Source: JAHEEL01 sp963785245 (GTDB lineage Bacteria; Actinomycetota; Acidimicrobiia; Spongiisociales; UBA5794). Taken from it: a stretch of 7,444 nt of DNA. Under the pieces are notes generated by a model that was not told the DNA's origin, did no database searches, and saw only the letters and a program-made list of their open reading frames with translations. The stretch lies in the NCBI GenBank assembly GCA_963785245.1, contig CAWAUO010000008.1, positions 1-7,444 on the forward strand. The letters run 5' to 3'. How positions within the stretch are numbered: position 1 is the stretch's first letter; every line of letters begins with the position of its first letter. Below, in pieces: positions 1 through 6,262 of the stretch. A program made the position numbers and the translations under genes.

Positions 1-1176
1 GAAAATGCCGGCAACCATCGCCGGGGTGAACTCCTTGGACGAGAGTCCGTAGCGTCCGCCGATGATCCGAGGCATCACGGACCACGAGGTGCGTCCTACC
101 TGCGTCTCTTCGACAACCGACATCATCACATCCTGCATCAGCGGTTCGCCGACGGCGCCCGGTTCCTTCGTCCGGTCGAGAACGGCGATGTTCTGAACGG
201 TCGCCGGCAGCGCCGCAATCAGCGCCTCCGGGGAGAACGCACGGAACAATCGAACCTTTACGAGACCGACCTTCTCACCGCGGTCGACGAGCGCCTTGAC
301 GGTCTCCTCTGCGGCTCCAACCCCGGACCCCATCATGACGATGACGTCGGTGGCGTCGGCAGCACCGACGTAGTCGAACAGGTGATAGTTGCGCCCGGTA
401 CGTTCAGCGAATCGATCCATGGCGCCCTGCACGATGTCGGGGATGGCGTCGTAGAACGGGTTGCAGGCCTCGCGAGCCTGGAAGAACACATCCGGGTTCT
501 GAGCGGTTCCTCTCAGCACCGGGTGATCCGGGTCCATCCGGCGCTTGCGGTGTGCGAGCACCCCGTCGATGGGGATCAGCGCCCGCAAGTCGTCGTCAGA
601 CAACTCCTCGATCATGTTGACTTCGTGCGAGGTGCGGAAACCGTCGAAGAAATGGAGGAACGGGATCCGGCTCTCCAGCGTCGCCATCTGAGCGATGGCC
701 GCCATGTCGTGTGCCTCTTGGACGGAGTTCGATGCGAGCATCGCCCATCCGGTCGAGCGAGTCGACATGACGTCGCTGTGATCGCCGAAGATCGAGAGCG
801 CGTGGGTGGCAACCGTTCTCGCGGCAACGTGGAACACCGCAGGCGTGAGTTCGCCTGCGATCTTGAACATATTCGGGATCATCAAGAGAAGGCCCTGCGA
901 CGCCGTGAACGTCGACGTGAGAGCCCCTCCCTGGATCGCGCCGTGAGCCGTTCCGGCGGCGCCGGCCTCGCTCTGCATCTCGATCACTTCCGGGATGTTC
1001 CCCCAGATGTTCGGGCGCAGCTGATTCGCCCAGGCGTCCGACAATTCACCCATCGGTGACGATGGAGTGATCGGATAGATCGCCAGGACTTCATTGGTTC
1101 GATAGGCAACAGAAGCCGCGGCTTCGTTGCCGTCGACGGTGACGACGGTCCGCGTCGGCGCCTCGAGCATGGTCAT
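1..1176 (-). CDS. nifJ: Pyruvate:ferredoxin (flavodoxin) oxidoreductase, N-terminal part (runs off the window)
   Basis: Homodimeric PFOR oxidatively decarboxylates pyruvate to acetyl-CoA and CO2 in the cytoplasm, passing electrons to ferredoxin or flavodoxin through thiamine diphosphate and Fe-S clusters. The window holds residues 1-392 of a protein that is normally about 1,170-1,200 residues, so domain I and most of domain II are present; the Fe-S and ThDP-binding parts lie beyond position 1. Family signatures seen are YPITPSSPMGE (34-44), EMQSEAGAAGT (66-76), TSTFTASQGLLLMIPNM (87-103), LDRTKEPGAVGEP (333-345) and RYGLSSKEFTPAMV (375-388). T37, E70 and R120 sit at a constant +6 offset from the pyruvate-site residues T31, E64 and R114 of Desulfovibrio africanus PFOR. 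I chose the ATG at 1176 over the one at 1170 because GGAGGA (1186-1191) lies 9 nt upstream. The gene follows pspA by 71 nt with no terminator visible between them. Confidence 0.96.
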   Translation of the reverse strand, partial: MTMLEAPTRTVVTVDGNEAAASVAYRTNEVLAIYPITPSSPMGELSDAWANQLRPNIWGNIPEVIEMQSEAGAAGTAHGAIQGGALTSTFTASQGLLLMIPNMFKIAGELTPAVFHVAARTVATHALSIFGDHSDVMSTRSTGWAMLASNSVQEAHDMAAIAQMATLESRIPFLHFFDGFRTSHEVNMIEELSDDDLRALIPIDGVLAHRKRRMDPDHPVLRGTAQNPDVFFQAREACNPFYDAIPDIVQGAMDRFAERTGRNYHLFDYVGAADATDVIVMMGSGVGAAEETVKALVDRGEKVGLVKVRLFRAFSPEALIAALPATVQNIAVLDRTKEPGAVGEPLMQDVMMSVVEETQVGRTSWSVMPRIIGGRYGLSSKEFTPAMVAGIF

Positions 1177-1185
1177 AAGAAGAGA

Positions 1186-1191
1186 TCCTCC
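1186..1191 (-). promoter_or_regulatory. Shine-Dalgarno of nifJ, fixing the start
   Basis: GGAGGA read on the minus strand, 9 nt before the ATG at 1176. It would be 15 nt from the second ATG at 1170, so the first ATG is preferred. Confidence 0.7.
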
Positions 1192-1208
1192 GGCATCGCG
1201 AAGCCCAC

Positions 1209-1214
1209 ATGCTA
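1209..1214 (-). promoter_or_regulatory. Possible -10 box for nifJ
   Basis: TAGCAT fits the actinobacterial TANNNT pattern and lies in the 71-nt pspA-nifJ gap. A start about 7 nt downstream would leave a short leader carrying the GGAGGA site. I see no convincing -35. nifJ may equally be read through from pspA. Confidence 0.25.
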
Positions 1215-1247
1215 GGAGACGCGCGGAGGACCCATTCCGTTATGGCG

Positions 1248-2021
1248 TCATGCGGTCGTTTCGGTGGCCTCACCCTCGGCTTCCGGCGCCGGCGTGGCGG
1301 CACCGTCGTCGGTCAGTCCGAGCTCCGCCTTCAGTTCCTGGAGCTTGGCATCGGCCTGCGCTTCGTTCATTGCCTGGCGCAACTCGACCTCTCCGCCCTC
1401 AGGCGTGACGTCGAAGACCTCGGCCTGACCCATGGCCTGGGCCTGGCGTTTCTCGATCTTGTTTTGCACATCTTCGAGCGAGGGCATCGAGTCGTCCATG
1501 GTCGCGGACATCGACTGAACCGCGGCATTCACCGACTCCTGCATCTTCGCTTGCTCGAGTGCTCCGAGCAGCTGCATCTGCTTCGCCGTGAGCTCCTGCA
1601 ATCTGGCGGCGTTTGCCTGCACCGCGGCCTTCGCATTGTCGGCCTGGGTGATCGCCACTTCGTACTGGCTCTTCAGCGATATGAGGTTGTTCTCGGCGCC
1701 CTGCAGCTTCGTGGCCTGCCCCTGAGCGATGTTGGTCCACTTGGTCACGCCCGCGGCATCACCGGCTGCCTTGGCTTCTTCCGCCTTGAGGATTGCCTGC
1801 TTCGCCATCTCCCGGGTCTCGCCGACCTCGTCGGCCGCGCGCTCGATCTTGCTCTCGAGTTGGGTGCGGTGCGCGACAATGTTCGCTGCCTGGTTCCGGA
1901 GATCCTGGTTCTTCTTGTTCGCCTGATCGATCGCCATCTGGATCTCGATCTCGGGATCCATCATCTTGTCGGACTGCACGCCGAACCAGGACTTGATGTA
2001 CGCCCACCACTTCTTGAACAC
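1248..2021 (-). CDS. pspA: PspA/IM30 (Vipp1) family membrane-remodelling protein
   Basis: This ESCRT-III-like peripheral protein is expected to bind stressed inner membrane and assemble into rods or rings that keep the bilayer sealed. The 257-residue product begins with an amphipathic helix rich in aromatic and lysine residues (MFKKWWAYIKSWFG, 1-14), the expected membrane-binding helix 0. It continues with long charged, Ala/Gln-rich helical coiled-coil segments (about 22-200) and ends in a low-complexity acidic tail (about 236-257). The sequence DPEIEIQMAIDQA (22-34) resembles the early DP..L...I..A block of the family. The start is GTG at 2021, with GAGGGGAG 6 nt upstream. The gene lies 54 nt after the TPM-type membrane protein gene, a partner repeatedly seen beside PspA homologues. 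No PspF/PspB/PspC is visible, so the proteobacterial regulatory circuit is not present here. Confidence 0.9.
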   Translation of the reverse strand: MFKKWWAYIKSWFGVQSDKMMDPEIEIQMAIDQANKKNQDLRNQAANIVAHRTQLESKIERAADEVGETREMAKQAILKAEEAKAAGDAAGVTKWTNIAQGQATKLQGAENNLISLKSQYEVAITQADNAKAAVQANAARLQELTAKQMQLLGALEQAKMQESVNAAVQSMSATMDDSMPSLEDVQNKIEKRQAQAMGQAEVFDVTPEGGEVELRQAMNEAQADAKLQELKAELGLTDDGAATPAPEAEGEATETTA

Positions 2022-2027
2022 GGTTGG

Positions 2028-2035
2028 CTCCCCTC
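2028..2035 (-). promoter_or_regulatory. Shine-Dalgarno of pspA, supporting a GTG start
   Basis: GAGGGGAG on the minus strand, 6 nt before the GTG at 2021-2019. It supports the non-ATG start that places the amphipathic MFKKWW helix at the N terminus. Confidence 0.7.
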
Positions 2036-2060
2036 TTGTTTGTTTACAGCGGTTCCTTCG

Positions 2061-2066
2061 ATTCTA
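2061..2066 (-). promoter_or_regulatory. Candidate -10 box for pspA
   Basis: TAGAAT, five of six matches to TATAAT, lies in the 54-nt gap between the TPM-type gene and pspA. It would give a leader of roughly 30 nt containing the Shine-Dalgarno. No clear -35 is seen at the right distance. If real, pspA could be induced separately from the upstream genes. Confidence 0.35.
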
Positions 2067-2075
2067 GGTCCAGCG

Positions 2076-3170
2076 TCATCGCCTCCGTCGGCCGCCTCCT
2101 CGCATGCGGGAACTGCCGGATGAACGAGACCGGCTCGACGAGCTCGACGAGCGGCCAGACGATCCTCCAGGAGCTCGTCGTGACGAGCCCATCGATCCCA
2201 GGAGGATCCCGGTGAGGATCGCCGTCGTGTTCGACGATGTGCGGCGATTCGGCCGACGGTAGGTGCTACCCGGTACCCGCGGCGGAGTCGTGACCGATGG
2301 ACTACCTGACAACGGCGGCCGCGATGGCGTCTGCGGCTTCGGCTTTACCGGCTTGGGAGGAGCCGGCTTGCCGTCGAGCAACGCCTCGACACTGTCGAGT
2401 TGCCAGATCGCCTGGTCGAGTTCTTCGGCCGTGGTCATGAGCTGGGCCGGCGACTCGGCGCGTTCGTAGTCCTTGAGCGCCTTCGAATACGCCTCGGTCG
2501 CCGACTTGTACAGCACGGGGACCGCCGCGATCGAAGAACCGGCGACGTCGTCCTCGAGGTCGATGATGTCGTTGGCGACGTCGTCGAGGCGCTTCTTCAC
2601 CTCGGCTCGGGCGGACTCGATCGCTGACGCCTCACTGCGCTTCGAGGATTGCCTCATCCGCCAGAAGAGAAAGACACCGCCAGCGACCACAACGAAGAGC
2701 AGGATCCATCCCCATGGGAACCCACTACCGCCACCCGGTTCGGCCGCGCCCACCGGTTCGTCGATGAGCGTGGCCACAAAGAGTTCGACCGCCTCGGTGT
2801 CGGAGCCACCATCGAGTGACGCGTCGGTAGCTTCATCGAGTTGTTCGCGGGTGTAGATGTCGCCTTCTGACGCCCACCCGACGGTCTCCGGCCCGACGGT
2901 GAACACCGTACCGATGCCGTCCATCTCGTCAAGGGTGTTCTCGGAGAATACCGTGGCGCCACCTGCCGGTTCGGTGGCGAGAACGGCGACCGAGAGATTC
3001 CCGCCCTCGAATTGGGCCTCTTGGACCGCAGCTTCCACGGCCTCTGGATCCGCATCCGATCCGGCCTCGACAAAGAACCCCTGCGCATCGAGCACGGATG
3101 CAACCTCGGCAGGCGACGCAGCAGCGACGAAGACAACGAGAGCGACGATGGCGAGGAGCAGGTGTTTCAT
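2076..3170 (-). CDS. TPM/Rv1476-like single-pass membrane protein with Pro-rich and Ser/Arg-rich cytoplasmic tail
   Basis: The 364-residue product is built in clear blocks. A signal peptide (1-19, MKHLLLAIVALVVFVAAAS) is followed by an extracytoplasmic alpha/beta domain (about 22-140). Its central part (about 80-135, DEMDGIGTVFTVGPETVGWA then a YTREQLDEA-type helix) resembles TPM-related Rv1476-like domains. A membrane helix (153-170) and an RMRQSSKR stop-transfer sequence come next. Then a charged helical region (about 178-266), a Pro/Lys stretch (269-305), a short hydrophobic Gly segment (316-327), and a Ser/Arg/Gly tail ending RRRR. The start is placed at ATG 3170 because it begins the signal peptide; the frame stays open 72 codons further upstream only by overlapping proline dehydrogenase. 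There is no Shine-Dalgarno, but TACGAT lies 6 nt upstream. Its neighbour pspA suggests an envelope-stress partner, which is inference; no catalytic residues can be assigned. Confidence 0.82.
   Translation of the reverse strand: MKHLLLAIVALVVFVAAASPAEVASVLDAQGFFVEAGSDADPEAVEAAVQEAQFEGGNLSVAVLATEPAGGATVFSENTLDEMDGIGTVFTVGPETVGWASEGDIYTREQLDEATDASLDGGSDTEAVELFVATLIDEPVGAAEPGGGSGFPWGWILLFVVVAGGVFLFWRMRQSSKRSEASAIESARAEVKKRLDDVANDIIDLEDDVAGSSIAAVPVLYKSATEAYSKALKDYERAESPAQLMTTAEELDQAIWQLDSVEALLDGKPAPPKPVKPKPQTPSRPPLSGSPSVTTPPRVPGSTYRRPNRRTSSNTTAILTGILLGSMGSSRRAPGGSSGRSSSSSSRSRSSGSSRMRGGGRRRR
2112..2195 (-). repeat. Low-complexity Ser/Arg-coding tract with short tandem and inverted repeats
   Basis: The 3' end of the TPM-type gene carries a 9-nt unit GCTCGACGA twice in tandem (2133-2150 on the plus strand) and the inverted pair GCTCGTC/GACGAGC just beyond it. 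It encodes the Ser/Arg/Gly-rich tail. The repeats are explained by biased coding, though they make local slippage or length variation plausible. Confidence 0.5.
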
Positions 3171-3176
3171 AGGCTG

Positions 3177-3182
3177 ATCGTA
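3177..3182 (-). promoter_or_regulatory. Candidate -10 box of a leaderless start for the TPM-type gene
   Basis: TACGAT ends exactly 6 nt before the ATG at 3170, the spacing at which transcription would start on the A of the ATG. No Shine-Dalgarno is present. The -35 region is not recognisable. Confidence 0.4.
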
Positions 3183-3205
3183 CCTACTCGCTGTGAGGCT
3201 GCTGG

Positions 3206-4117
3206 TCAGGATCCAAGCGCTGCGCGAAGGAAGAACGCGAGATTGGCGGGGCGCTCGGCCATCCGGCGGGTGAGATAGGGGTACCAGGCGGTGCCGTATG
3301 GGACATACACCCGCAACGGGTAGCCGTCCTCGATCAGCGAAGCCTGCAGGTTGGTGCGGACGCCGTAAAGCATCTGGAACTCCCACGGTTCGCTCCGCTG
3401 CTCGCTCAGTCGTTTCGTGAGTTCGATCCGATCGGTGTCGTGCGTGGCGATGGCCGGCATGATGCCGGGCGTCGCCATGAGTCTCCTCGTGAGGGCATCG
3501 AACGCAGCGTCGACCCGATCACCGTCCTGATGGGCAACCTCGGCGGGTTCGGCGTAGGCGCCCTTGCACAAACGGACATGCCCACCGCGAGCAACGATCC
3601 GATCAAGGTCGAACGGCGTGCGGTAGAGATAGCCCTGTACTGCGATGCCCAGGTTCCCGTGCCGGGCCTGGATCGTCTCAAATGCGGTGACCGTCTTCTC
3701 AACGAGTTCGGACTCCTCCATATCGACCGTCACGGTTGTGCCTCCGACCATCGCTCGCGCCGCAAGCGCGTCAAGGGACGCGAGTGCGAGTTCATCGTCC
3801 ACGCCGAGGCCGAGTTGCGTCAGCTTCACGGAGATGTTGGCATCGAGACCGTCGTCCCGGATGCGATCGAGACATTGGAGGTAGTCGTCCCTCGCTTCCG
3901 CTGCGGCGGTGGCGTCCGTCACGTGCTCTCCGAGGTGGTCCAGCGACACACTGGCGCCCGCCCGATTCAAGGCCACAGCGACGGCAGCGACATCGTCGAG
4001 CGTCTCGCCGGCGACGAAGCGAAGTGAGAGGCGGCGACCCGCCGACGACTCGGCGAAGATCGTGCGAACGGTTGAACGGTTGGTGACGGCGAGCAGACTG
4101 CGGCCGACGAGGTTCAT
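3206..4117 (-). CDS. Proline dehydrogenase (monofunctional, FAD-dependent)
   Basis: Oxidises L-proline to pyrroline-5-carboxylate, passing electrons from FAD to the membrane quinone pool. The 303-residue (beta/alpha)8-barrel protein is the size of monofunctional PRODH such as the 307-residue Thermus enzyme. Motifs in order: SLDHLGE (58-64), ISVKLTQLG (95-103), VTVDMEES (129-136), VQGYLYRT (160-167), VRLCKGAY (181-188), ATHD (224-227), FQMLYGVR (247-254), and YVPYGTAWYPYLTRRMAERP (271-290). K98, D132 and R284/R285 match the expected active-site Lys, Asp and substrate-carboxylate Arg pair. The ATG overlaps the proC stop by 4 nt (ATGA, 4114-4117) and lacks its own Shine-Dalgarno, so translation is probably coupled to proC. 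No P5C dehydrogenase gene (rocA/pruA) follows, which is unusual for a catabolic PRODH. Confidence 0.96.
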   Translation of the reverse strand: MNLVGRSLLAVTNRSTVRTIFAESSAGRRLSLRFVAGETLDDVAAVAVALNRAGASVSLDHLGEHVTDATAAAEARDDYLQCLDRIRDDGLDANISVKLTQLGLGVDDELALASLDALAARAMVGGTTVTVDMEESELVEKTVTAFETIQARHGNLGIAVQGYLYRTPFDLDRIVARGGHVRLCKGAYAEPAEVAHQDGDRVDAAFDALTRRLMATPGIMPAIATHDTDRIELTKRLSEQRSEPWEFQMLYGVRTNLQASLIEDGYPLRVYVPYGTAWYPYLTRRMAERPANLAFFLRAALGS

Positions 4118-4938
4118 CGGGCCGGTTCGTTGGATCCGGCAGCGCCGAGTTCGCGGGAGCGCCGCGTTGCAGACTGGATCGCGTCTTCCATGAGCGCCCG
4201 GAAGCCACCCTCTTCGAGGACATGCATCGCCGCCGCGGTGGTACCTCCGGGCGAGGTCACCTCGCCGCGGAGTCGGAAGGCGCTCTTCTCCGATCCAGAG
4301 AGCAGCATCCCGGCTCCCCGGAGCGTCTGGTGGACCAGCTTCTCAGCTGCATGGTGCGGCAAACCTTCTCGGATCGCGGCCTCGGTCATGGACTCAGCCA
4401 GCAGGAACACGTATGCGGGTCCGGTTCCGGAGACGGCGGTGACGGCATCGAGCAGGTCCTCCGACAACCGGATGGTCTCCCCAACGGCACCAAGAACGAC
4501 CGCAGCATCGGCGAGCGCGTCCTCGTCCGCTTCGGCGCCCCCGCAGTATGCGGTCATCCCCTCGTCGACGGCGGCAGGGGTATTGGGCATGGATCGGATG
4601 ATCGGAATACCGGGAAGTTCCCGCTCGAATGCAGTCGTCGGCACCCCGGCGGCGAGCGAGACCACCACCTGGTCGGCGGTGATCGTCTCCCGGATCTGCT
4701 CGAGGAGGCCCATCACGTCCTTCGGCTTGACCGCAACGATCACAACTCGCTTGCCGGCGGCGGCCTCGGCGGCGTCAAGGGTGGTCGGGACACCGGTATG
4801 GAACTCGGTCTCCCTCGCACGTTCGGGGCGCCGCACCGCGAGCGACAGGTCATCGGGATCCCAACCCACGCGCAGGAGGCCGAGGGCGAAGATCTCACCC
4901 ATAGAACCGACTCCGAGAATGCCAACCGAAGGTTTCAT
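4114..4938 (-). CDS. proC: Pyrroline-5-carboxylate reductase
   Basis: Catalyses the last step of proline synthesis, reducing P5C to L-proline with NAD(P)H in the cytoplasm. The 274-residue product has the normal ProC length. It shows the N-terminal dinucleotide-binding fold with GILGVGSMGE (6-15), the VAVKP strand turn, SMPNTPAAVDEGMTAY in the middle, AVSGTGPAYVFLLAESM at the dimer-forming helical domain, and the C-terminal signature LRGEVTSPGGTTAAAMHVLE. The ATG at 4938 gives a clean Rossmann start; the frame is open upstream only across the 3' end of the racemase gene. It lies 19 nt after that stop, overlaps the next gene (PRODH) by 4 nt, and has TAATAT 7 nt before the ATG instead of a Shine-Dalgarno, so it may also be transcribed from its own leaderless promoter. 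Confidence 0.97.
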   Translation of the reverse strand: MKPSVGILGVGSMGEIFALGLLRVGWDPDDLSLAVRRPERARETEFHTGVPTTLDAAEAAAGKRVVIVAVKPKDVMGLLEQIRETITADQVVVSLAAGVPTTAFERELPGIPIIRSMPNTPAAVDEGMTAYCGGAEADEDALADAAVVLGAVGETIRLSEDLLDAVTAVSGTGPAYVFLLAESMTEAAIREGLPHHAAEKLVHQTLRGAGMLLSGSEKSAFRLRGEVTSPGGTTAAAMHVLEEGGFRALMEDAIQSATRRSRELGAAGSNEPAR

Positions 4939-4945
4939 GACCCTG

Positions 4946-4951
4946 ATATTA
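4946..4951 (-). promoter_or_regulatory. Candidate -10 box of a leaderless start for proC
   Basis: TAATAT ends 7 nt before the proC ATG, inside the 19-nt gap after the MurI-macro stop codon. A weak CAGGG lies between box and ATG but is too close to serve as a good Shine-Dalgarno. A promoter here would separate proC-PRODH from the racemase transcript. Confidence 0.4.
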
Positions 4952-4957
4952 GGGGCA

Positions 4958-6262
4958 TCATCCGCTCGTGGAATACAGTGAGAGCCTGAATTGCTCGGCG
5001 GTACCAGGATCGAATGCGACGAGCCGAACATCGTCGAGCGTTCCCCGGTCATCCAGCCAGTCGCGAACCGCGCCGACGATGATCCGGCACGCGTCGGCAA
5101 GCGGGTAGCCGTAGATGCCGGCGGAGATAGCGGGGATCGCGACCGAAGTGGCGCCGAGTCGGGCCGACGCATCGAGCGCCGCTGCGACGGCCTCTGTCAG
5201 ATGGGGTCCGTCATCCGGATCCCCTCGATACACGGGACCGACAACATGTACCACGTGGCCAGCCGCCATGTTCCCTGCCGTTGTGACGGCAGCGCCGCCG
5301 CGCGACACCGGCCCGTGCTCGGCGACCCATGCCCGCGACTCCGCATCGACGGCCGGACCTCCGGCCTGCGCGATGGCGGCGGCGACGCCGCCGCCGTGGG
5401 CGAGGCGGGCGTTCGCCGCGTTCACGATCACATCCACATCCTGGCGCGTGATATCCCCTTGCACGACGGTGATTCGTGGATCTGCGCCAGCCGCAATGGC
5501 GACCGACCTCACCTCGACCCGCTCCCCCATGAGGCGCTCGATCTGTGCGGCGAAGCGACCGGCATTGCCCGTGGTGAGATACCTGGTTGCGCCGGAAGCC
5601 GTCTCGGCACGGTCACCGCGCATACGGACCGTTTGGCGAGCAACAGCCGGGGCCGGGTCGATGACCTCCACGCCGGGACCAGCGGCGGCCCGGATCAGGT
5701 CGGCTGCGAACGAGTAATGCGTGCATCCCAGAACGATCGTGTCGGCTCCCCGCCCGATGACGTCTTCGGTGTATCGGTTGACCAGGCCATCGAAATCTCC
5801 CCCATCCTCGATGGCGGCTGCGAGACCCGGACATGCCCGAGCAACAACGGAGACACCACGACCGTGCCGATCGACGACCGACGCGAAGAGTTCGCCCTGG
5901 AACGTCGCCTCGGTGGCGAGAACGCCGATGGTTCCGCGCCTGGTGACGCCGGCAGCGGGCTTTACCGCCGGTTCCATTCCGACGAAGGACGTCGACGGGA
6001 ACCGCTCCCGCAGTTCATGGAGGGCGGCCGCGGATGCGCTGTTGCACGCGACAACCACGGTGCTGGAACCAGCATCGATCAGATAGTCGCTGATCGCGAA
6101 CGCGCGCGCTCTGACAGCGCCAAGTCCGCGTTCACCGTACGGGGCGAAAGCCTGGTCGGCGACGTAGACCAAGTCCGCGCCGGGGAGCAGCGATCGGATC
6201 TCGCGCAGGACGCCGAGTCCACCGACTCCCGAGTCGAAGACACCGATCGACCCGGTGCTCAC
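4958..6262 (-). CDS. murI: Glutamate racemase (MurI) fused to a C-terminal macro (ADP-ribose-binding) domain
   Basis: MurI interconverts L- and D-glutamate in the cytoplasm, supplying D-Glu for peptidoglycan. The 434-residue product is far longer than the usual ~255-270. Residues 1 to ~260 form a full racemase: DSGVGG (10-15), PYGE (41-44), VACNSASA (71-78) with catalytic C73, MEPAVKPA (96-103), LGCTHY (178-183) with C180 and H182, and the terminal YLTTG (228-232). From R263 an intact macro domain follows: VVQGDIT (266-272), VIVNAANARLAHGGGVAAAI (278-297), AGNMAAGHVVHVVGPVY (329-345), SVAIPAISAGIYGYP (373-387). The residue after GGGV is Ala, as in AF1521-type macro domains, not the Asp of MacroD types. 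The GTG start overlaps the nitroreductase stop by 4 nt (GTGA). The fold calls are secure; the joint function is unknown. Confidence 0.95.
   Translation of the reverse strand: MSTGSIGVFDSGVGGLGVLREIRSLLPGADLVYVADQAFAPYGERGLGAVRARAFAISDYLIDAGSSTVVVACNSASAAALHELRERFPSTSFVGMEPAVKPAAGVTRRGTIGVLATEATFQGELFASVVDRHGRGVSVVARACPGLAAAIEDGGDFDGLVNRYTEDVIGRGADTIVLGCTHYSFAADLIRAAAGPGVEVIDPAPAVARQTVRMRGDRAETASGATRYLTTGNAGRFAAQIERLMGERVEVRSVAIAAGADPRITVVQGDITRQDVDVIVNAANARLAHGGGVAAAIAQAGGPAVDAESRAWVAEHGPVSRGGAAVTTAGNMAAGHVVHVVGPVYRGDPDDGPHLTEAVAAALDASARLGATSVAIPAISAGIYGYPLADACRIIVGAVRDWLDDRGTLDDVRLVAFDPGTAEQFRLSLYSTSG
4961..5476 (-). other. Macro domain portion of the MurI fusion
   Basis: Residues 263-434 of the fused protein. 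Two ADP-ribose-contacting loops are recognisable: NAAN..GGGV (281-293) and the phosphate-binding SAGIYG (380-385). The arrangement and the closing strand VRLVAFDPGTAEQF (412-425) resemble AF1521-like domains. Such domains bind ADP-ribose and some remove ADP-ribose from acidic residues or hydrolyse related esters; which activity applies here cannot be read from sequence. Confidence 0.88.
5510..5528 (-). promoter_or_regulatory. Possible internal ribosome-binding site and GTG start for a free macro domain
   Basis: Within the fusion, GGGGGAG (5522-5528, minus strand) lies 9 nt before an in-frame GTG (codon 251, 5510-5512). Starting there would give about 184 residues covering the whole macro domain. 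It may be coincidence, because the same bases encode the racemase C-terminal MGERVEV residues. Confidence 0.25.

Noticed and set aside
382..1059. 225-codon plus-strand frame
   Set aside because: It lies inside nifJ, whose motifs on the minus strand are unambiguous. The product is low-complexity and shows no family features.
1209..2123. 304-codon plus-strand frame over pspA
   Set aside because: Antisense shadow of pspA; the Leu/Arg/His-rich product has no recognisable features.
3171..3386. 72-codon N-terminal extension of the TPM-type gene, in frame
   Set aside because: It overlaps the 3' end of proline dehydrogenase on the same strand, and it would bury the signal peptide that begins at the ATG at 3170.
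3440..4027. 195-codon plus-strand frame over proline dehydrogenase
   Set aside because: Antisense shadow of a gene with complete active-site motifs; no protein family recognised in it.
4114..4117. Overlaps at 4114-4117 and 6259-6262 as frameshift or assembly errors
   Set aside because: Both are classic 4-nt start/stop overlaps (ATGA, GTGA) between two full-length genes, typical of translational coupling.
4939..5172. In-frame upstream extension of proC
   Set aside because: It overlaps the macro domain coding region in another frame. The Rossmann fold of ProC begins right after the ATG at 4938.
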